Shown one piece after another: positions 4,433 to 5,793 of a stretch of DNA of 5,793 nucleotides (position 1 is the stretch's first letter; every line of letters begins with the position of its first letter). The stretch is from contig CALUWZ010000114.1 of the NCBI GenBank assembly GCA_944324625.1, positions 1 through 5,793 on the forward strand, read 5' to 3'. The translations under genes were made by a program, and so were the position numbers. Below the pieces are notes generated by a model, which was not told the origin of the DNA, did no database searches, and saw only the letters and a program-made list of their open reading frames with translations. Origin of the DNA: an uncultured Mailhella sp. Lineage in GTDB: Bacteria > Desulfobacterota > Desulfovibrionia > Desulfovibrionales > Desulfovibrionaceae.

Positions 4433-5406
4433 TGCAGGACAGATTTGGACGTACCATTGATTATATCCGCATTTCCGTAACGGACCGCTGCAATCTGCGC
4501 TGTCTTTACTGCATGCCTGAAGAGGGAATCGAGCTTTGCCAATGCGAAGATGTGCTTCGCTATGAGGAATTTGTCCGCCTGTGCCGCATTTTTGCCAAGC
4601 TCGGCACAAAAAAAATAAAAATCACGGGCGGCGAAGCGCTGGTGCGCAAGGATGCGGTCAATCTTATCCGTGCCATTAAAGGCATAGAGGGCATAGAACA
4701 GGTGACGCTTACCACAAACGGTATTTTGCTTGGCGATTACATAGAAGAGCTGGCGGATATCGGCATAGACGGCATCAATATCAGCATTGACAGCTTGGAT
4801 AAAGAGGAATTTAAAAAACTCACGCGTGTCGGCAATGTGGACAAAGTAAAAGAAAGCCTTGCCAAAGCACTGACATATCCTGATCTGAAAATAAAAATAA
4901 ACTGCGTTCCCTGTGACGGAGACAATCAAAATCTGCTGGATGTGGCAGCTTTGGCAAAAGACAATCCGGTGCATGTGCGCTTTATCGAAATGATGCCCAT
5001 CGGCGAGGGCAAGCAGTTTAAATTCCTTGACGAAGACAGCATAAAAGCCATGATTGAAGAAAAATACGGCAGGCTGACGCCTTTTGACGCAAAACTCGGC
5101 AACGGTCCGAGCCATTATTTTTCTTTGCAGGGCTTTCAGGGGAAAATCGGTTTCATCAGTGCCATTTCCCATAAATTCTGTCATGAATGCAACAGGATAC
5201 GATTAACCTGCACAGGATATCTGAAAACCTGCCTGCAGTATGACATAGGTACGGATCTGAAAGAACTTATCCGTCACGGCGCAAGCGATGCCATGCTGGA
5301 AGAGGCAATTGTCAGGGCTGTGCAGGCAAAGCCTATGGAACACAGCTTTCTGCAGAAAAACATTGCCTGTGAAGAACAGGGAAAAATGTCCGCAATCGGA
5401 GGATAA
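4432..5406 (+). CDS. moaA: GTP 3',8-cyclase MoaA (radical SAM)
   Basis: MoaA uses S-adenosylmethionine and two [4Fe-4S] clusters to rearrange GTP into 3',8-cyclo-7,8-dihydro-GTP. At 324 residues it is complete. The N-terminal radical-SAM cluster ligands are Cys20, Cys24 and Cys27 (CxxxCxxC), preceded by YIRISVTDR. ITGGEALVRKD (64-74) is the SAM-binding GGE motif, with Ala where many homologues have Pro. NISIDSLD is at 116-123. The C-terminal, substrate-binding cluster ligands are Cys250, Cys253 and Cys267 (C-x2-C-x13-C), with NRIRLT (254-259) giving the conserved arginines. The chain ends in AIGG, the conserved diglycine needed for catalysis in the family. The ribosome site GAGG (4421-4424) is inside moaC, seven bases before the ATG. 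ATA codons are frequent (10 of 33 isoleucines), unlike in aor. Confidence 0.97.
   Translation: MQDRFGRTIDYIRISVTDRCNLRCLYCMPEEGIELCQCEDVLRYEEFVRLCRIFAKLGTKKIKITGGEALVRKDAVNLIRAIKGIEGIEQVTLTTNGILLGDYIEELADIGIDGINISIDSLDKEEFKKLTRVGNVDKVKESLAKALTYPDLKIKINCVPCDGDNQNLLDVAALAKDNPVHVRFIEMMPIGEGKQFKFLDEDSIKAMIEEKYGRLTPFDAKLGNGPSHYFSLQGFQGKIGFISAISHKFCHECNRIRLTCTGYLKTCLQYDIGTDLKELIRHGASDAMLEEAIVRAVQAKPMEHSFLQKNIACEEQGKMSAIGG
5398..5402 (+). promoter_or_regulatory. Ribosome binding site of mog made from the Gly-Gly codons of the MoaA tail
   Basis: The two glycine codons GGA-GGA (5398-5403) that end MoaA contain GGAGG, four bases before the mog ATG at 5407, with only the final A of the second codon and the stop TAA between. 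The spacing is slightly short but usable. It repeats the arrangement at the end of moaD. Confidence 0.72.
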
Positions 5407-5793
5407 ATGAAACGGGTTGCCATTATTACCGCCAGTGACAGCGGATATAAAGGAGAAAGGGAGGATAAAAGCGCTCCCGTTATTGAAGAAATCGTCTGCA
5501 AAGAAGGCTATGAAGTGGTGAAAAAGCTGCTTCTGCCCGATGATTTGGATATGCTTGCCGATGCCATGCGGGAAATTGCCGACAGGGGCGAGGCTGATTT
5601 GATTCTCACAACGGGCGGAACGGGGTTTTCTCCCCGCGATGTCATGCCTGAAGCAACGCTGTCCGTGACTGAAAGAATTGTTCCGGGCATTCCCGAGGCC
5701 ATGCGTGCCTACAGCATGCAGTTTACCAAAAGGGCGATGCTTTCAAGGGCAAGCGCGGGCATACGCAAAAAAACTCTGATTATCAATATGCCC
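5407..5793 (+). CDS. mog: Mog/MoaB-family molybdopterin adenylyltransferase (partial, 3' end outside the window)
   Basis: The frame is open from the ATG at 5407, directly after the moaA stop, to the last base, giving 129 residues without a stop. The protein is expected to adenylylate molybdopterin so that MoeA can insert molybdate or tungstate. It opens with KRVAIITASDS (2-12). LTTGGTGFSPRDVMPEAT (67-84) is the MoCF-domain signature, with its conserved Asp and Glu. GIPEAMR (94-100), SRASAGIR (113-120) and LIINMP (124-129) follow. Relatives continue from the last motif as PGSP, so the window cuts at that glycine-rich loop and perhaps 30-40 residues are missing. MogA and MoaB cannot be told apart from this part, and a following moeA is possible but unseen. 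Confidence 0.93.
   Translation, partial: MKRVAIITASDSGYKGEREDKSAPVIEEIVCKEGYEVVKKLLLPDDLDMLADAMREIADRGEADLILTTGGTGFSPRDVMPEATLSVTERIVPGIPEAMRAYSMQFTKRAMLSRASAGIRKKTLIINMP

Noticed and set aside
3284..4609. Long 441-residue open frame on the minus strand
   Set aside because: It lies antisense across moeB, moaC and moaA, each with clear family motifs, and its translation shows no recognisable domain. It is a by-product of codon bias.
4411..5184. 257-residue open frame on the minus strand opposite moaA
   Set aside because: It is the antisense shadow of a complete MoaA with both cluster motifs, and has no recognisable domain.
1..5793. CRISPR array, tRNA, rRNA, transposase or integrase
   Set aside because: No regularly spaced repeats, no structural RNA signatures and no mobile-element genes were seen.

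Overview
The window is a molybdenum/tungsten cofactor locus built around one tungsten-type enzyme, with all genes on the + strand. In order: an AT-rich non-coding stretch (1-435, about 23% G+C by hand count), a stand-alone EVE-domain protein (436-891), a riboswitch leader (965-1055), an aldehyde:ferredoxin oxidoreductase (aor, 1095-2903), a strong rho-independent terminator (2928-2975), and a tightly packed cofactor operon: moaD, moeB/thiF-like, moaC, moaA and the start of mog/moaB, which runs off the right edge.

The genes form one pathway. MoaA and MoaC turn GTP into cyclic pyranopterin monophosphate. MoaD, activated by the MoeB-like adenylyltransferase, carries the sulfur for the dithiolene. 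Mog adenylylates molybdopterin before metal insertion. AOR is the likely consumer of the finished (probably tungsten) bis-pterin cofactor. MoaE, MoeA and a metal transporter are not in the window and could lie to the right.

The most informative non-coding element is the aor leader. Its sequence and pairing match the Moco/Tuco riboswitch class: an 8-bp P1, a simple P2 with no P3, a P4, and the conserved CCTCCC...GGAAAG core directly before the 3' strand of P1. A TTGAAA-N17-TATTTT promoter with an extended -10 would start transcription almost exactly at P1. A 25-bp inverted repeat lies across that promoter. The conserved TGCCTCC of the aptamer is perfectly complementary to the aor Shine-Dalgarno region, which suggests a translational switch.

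The organism is an anaerobe, judged from the oxygen-sensitive AOR. Coding regions have moderate G+C and intergenic regions are very AT-rich. A Desulfovibrio-like sulfate reducer or another gut or sediment anaerobe is plausible, but the window does not settle it. Codon use separates aor (no ATA codon among 37 isoleucines) from moaA (10 ATA among 33), consistent with aor being much more strongly expressed than its cofactor genes.
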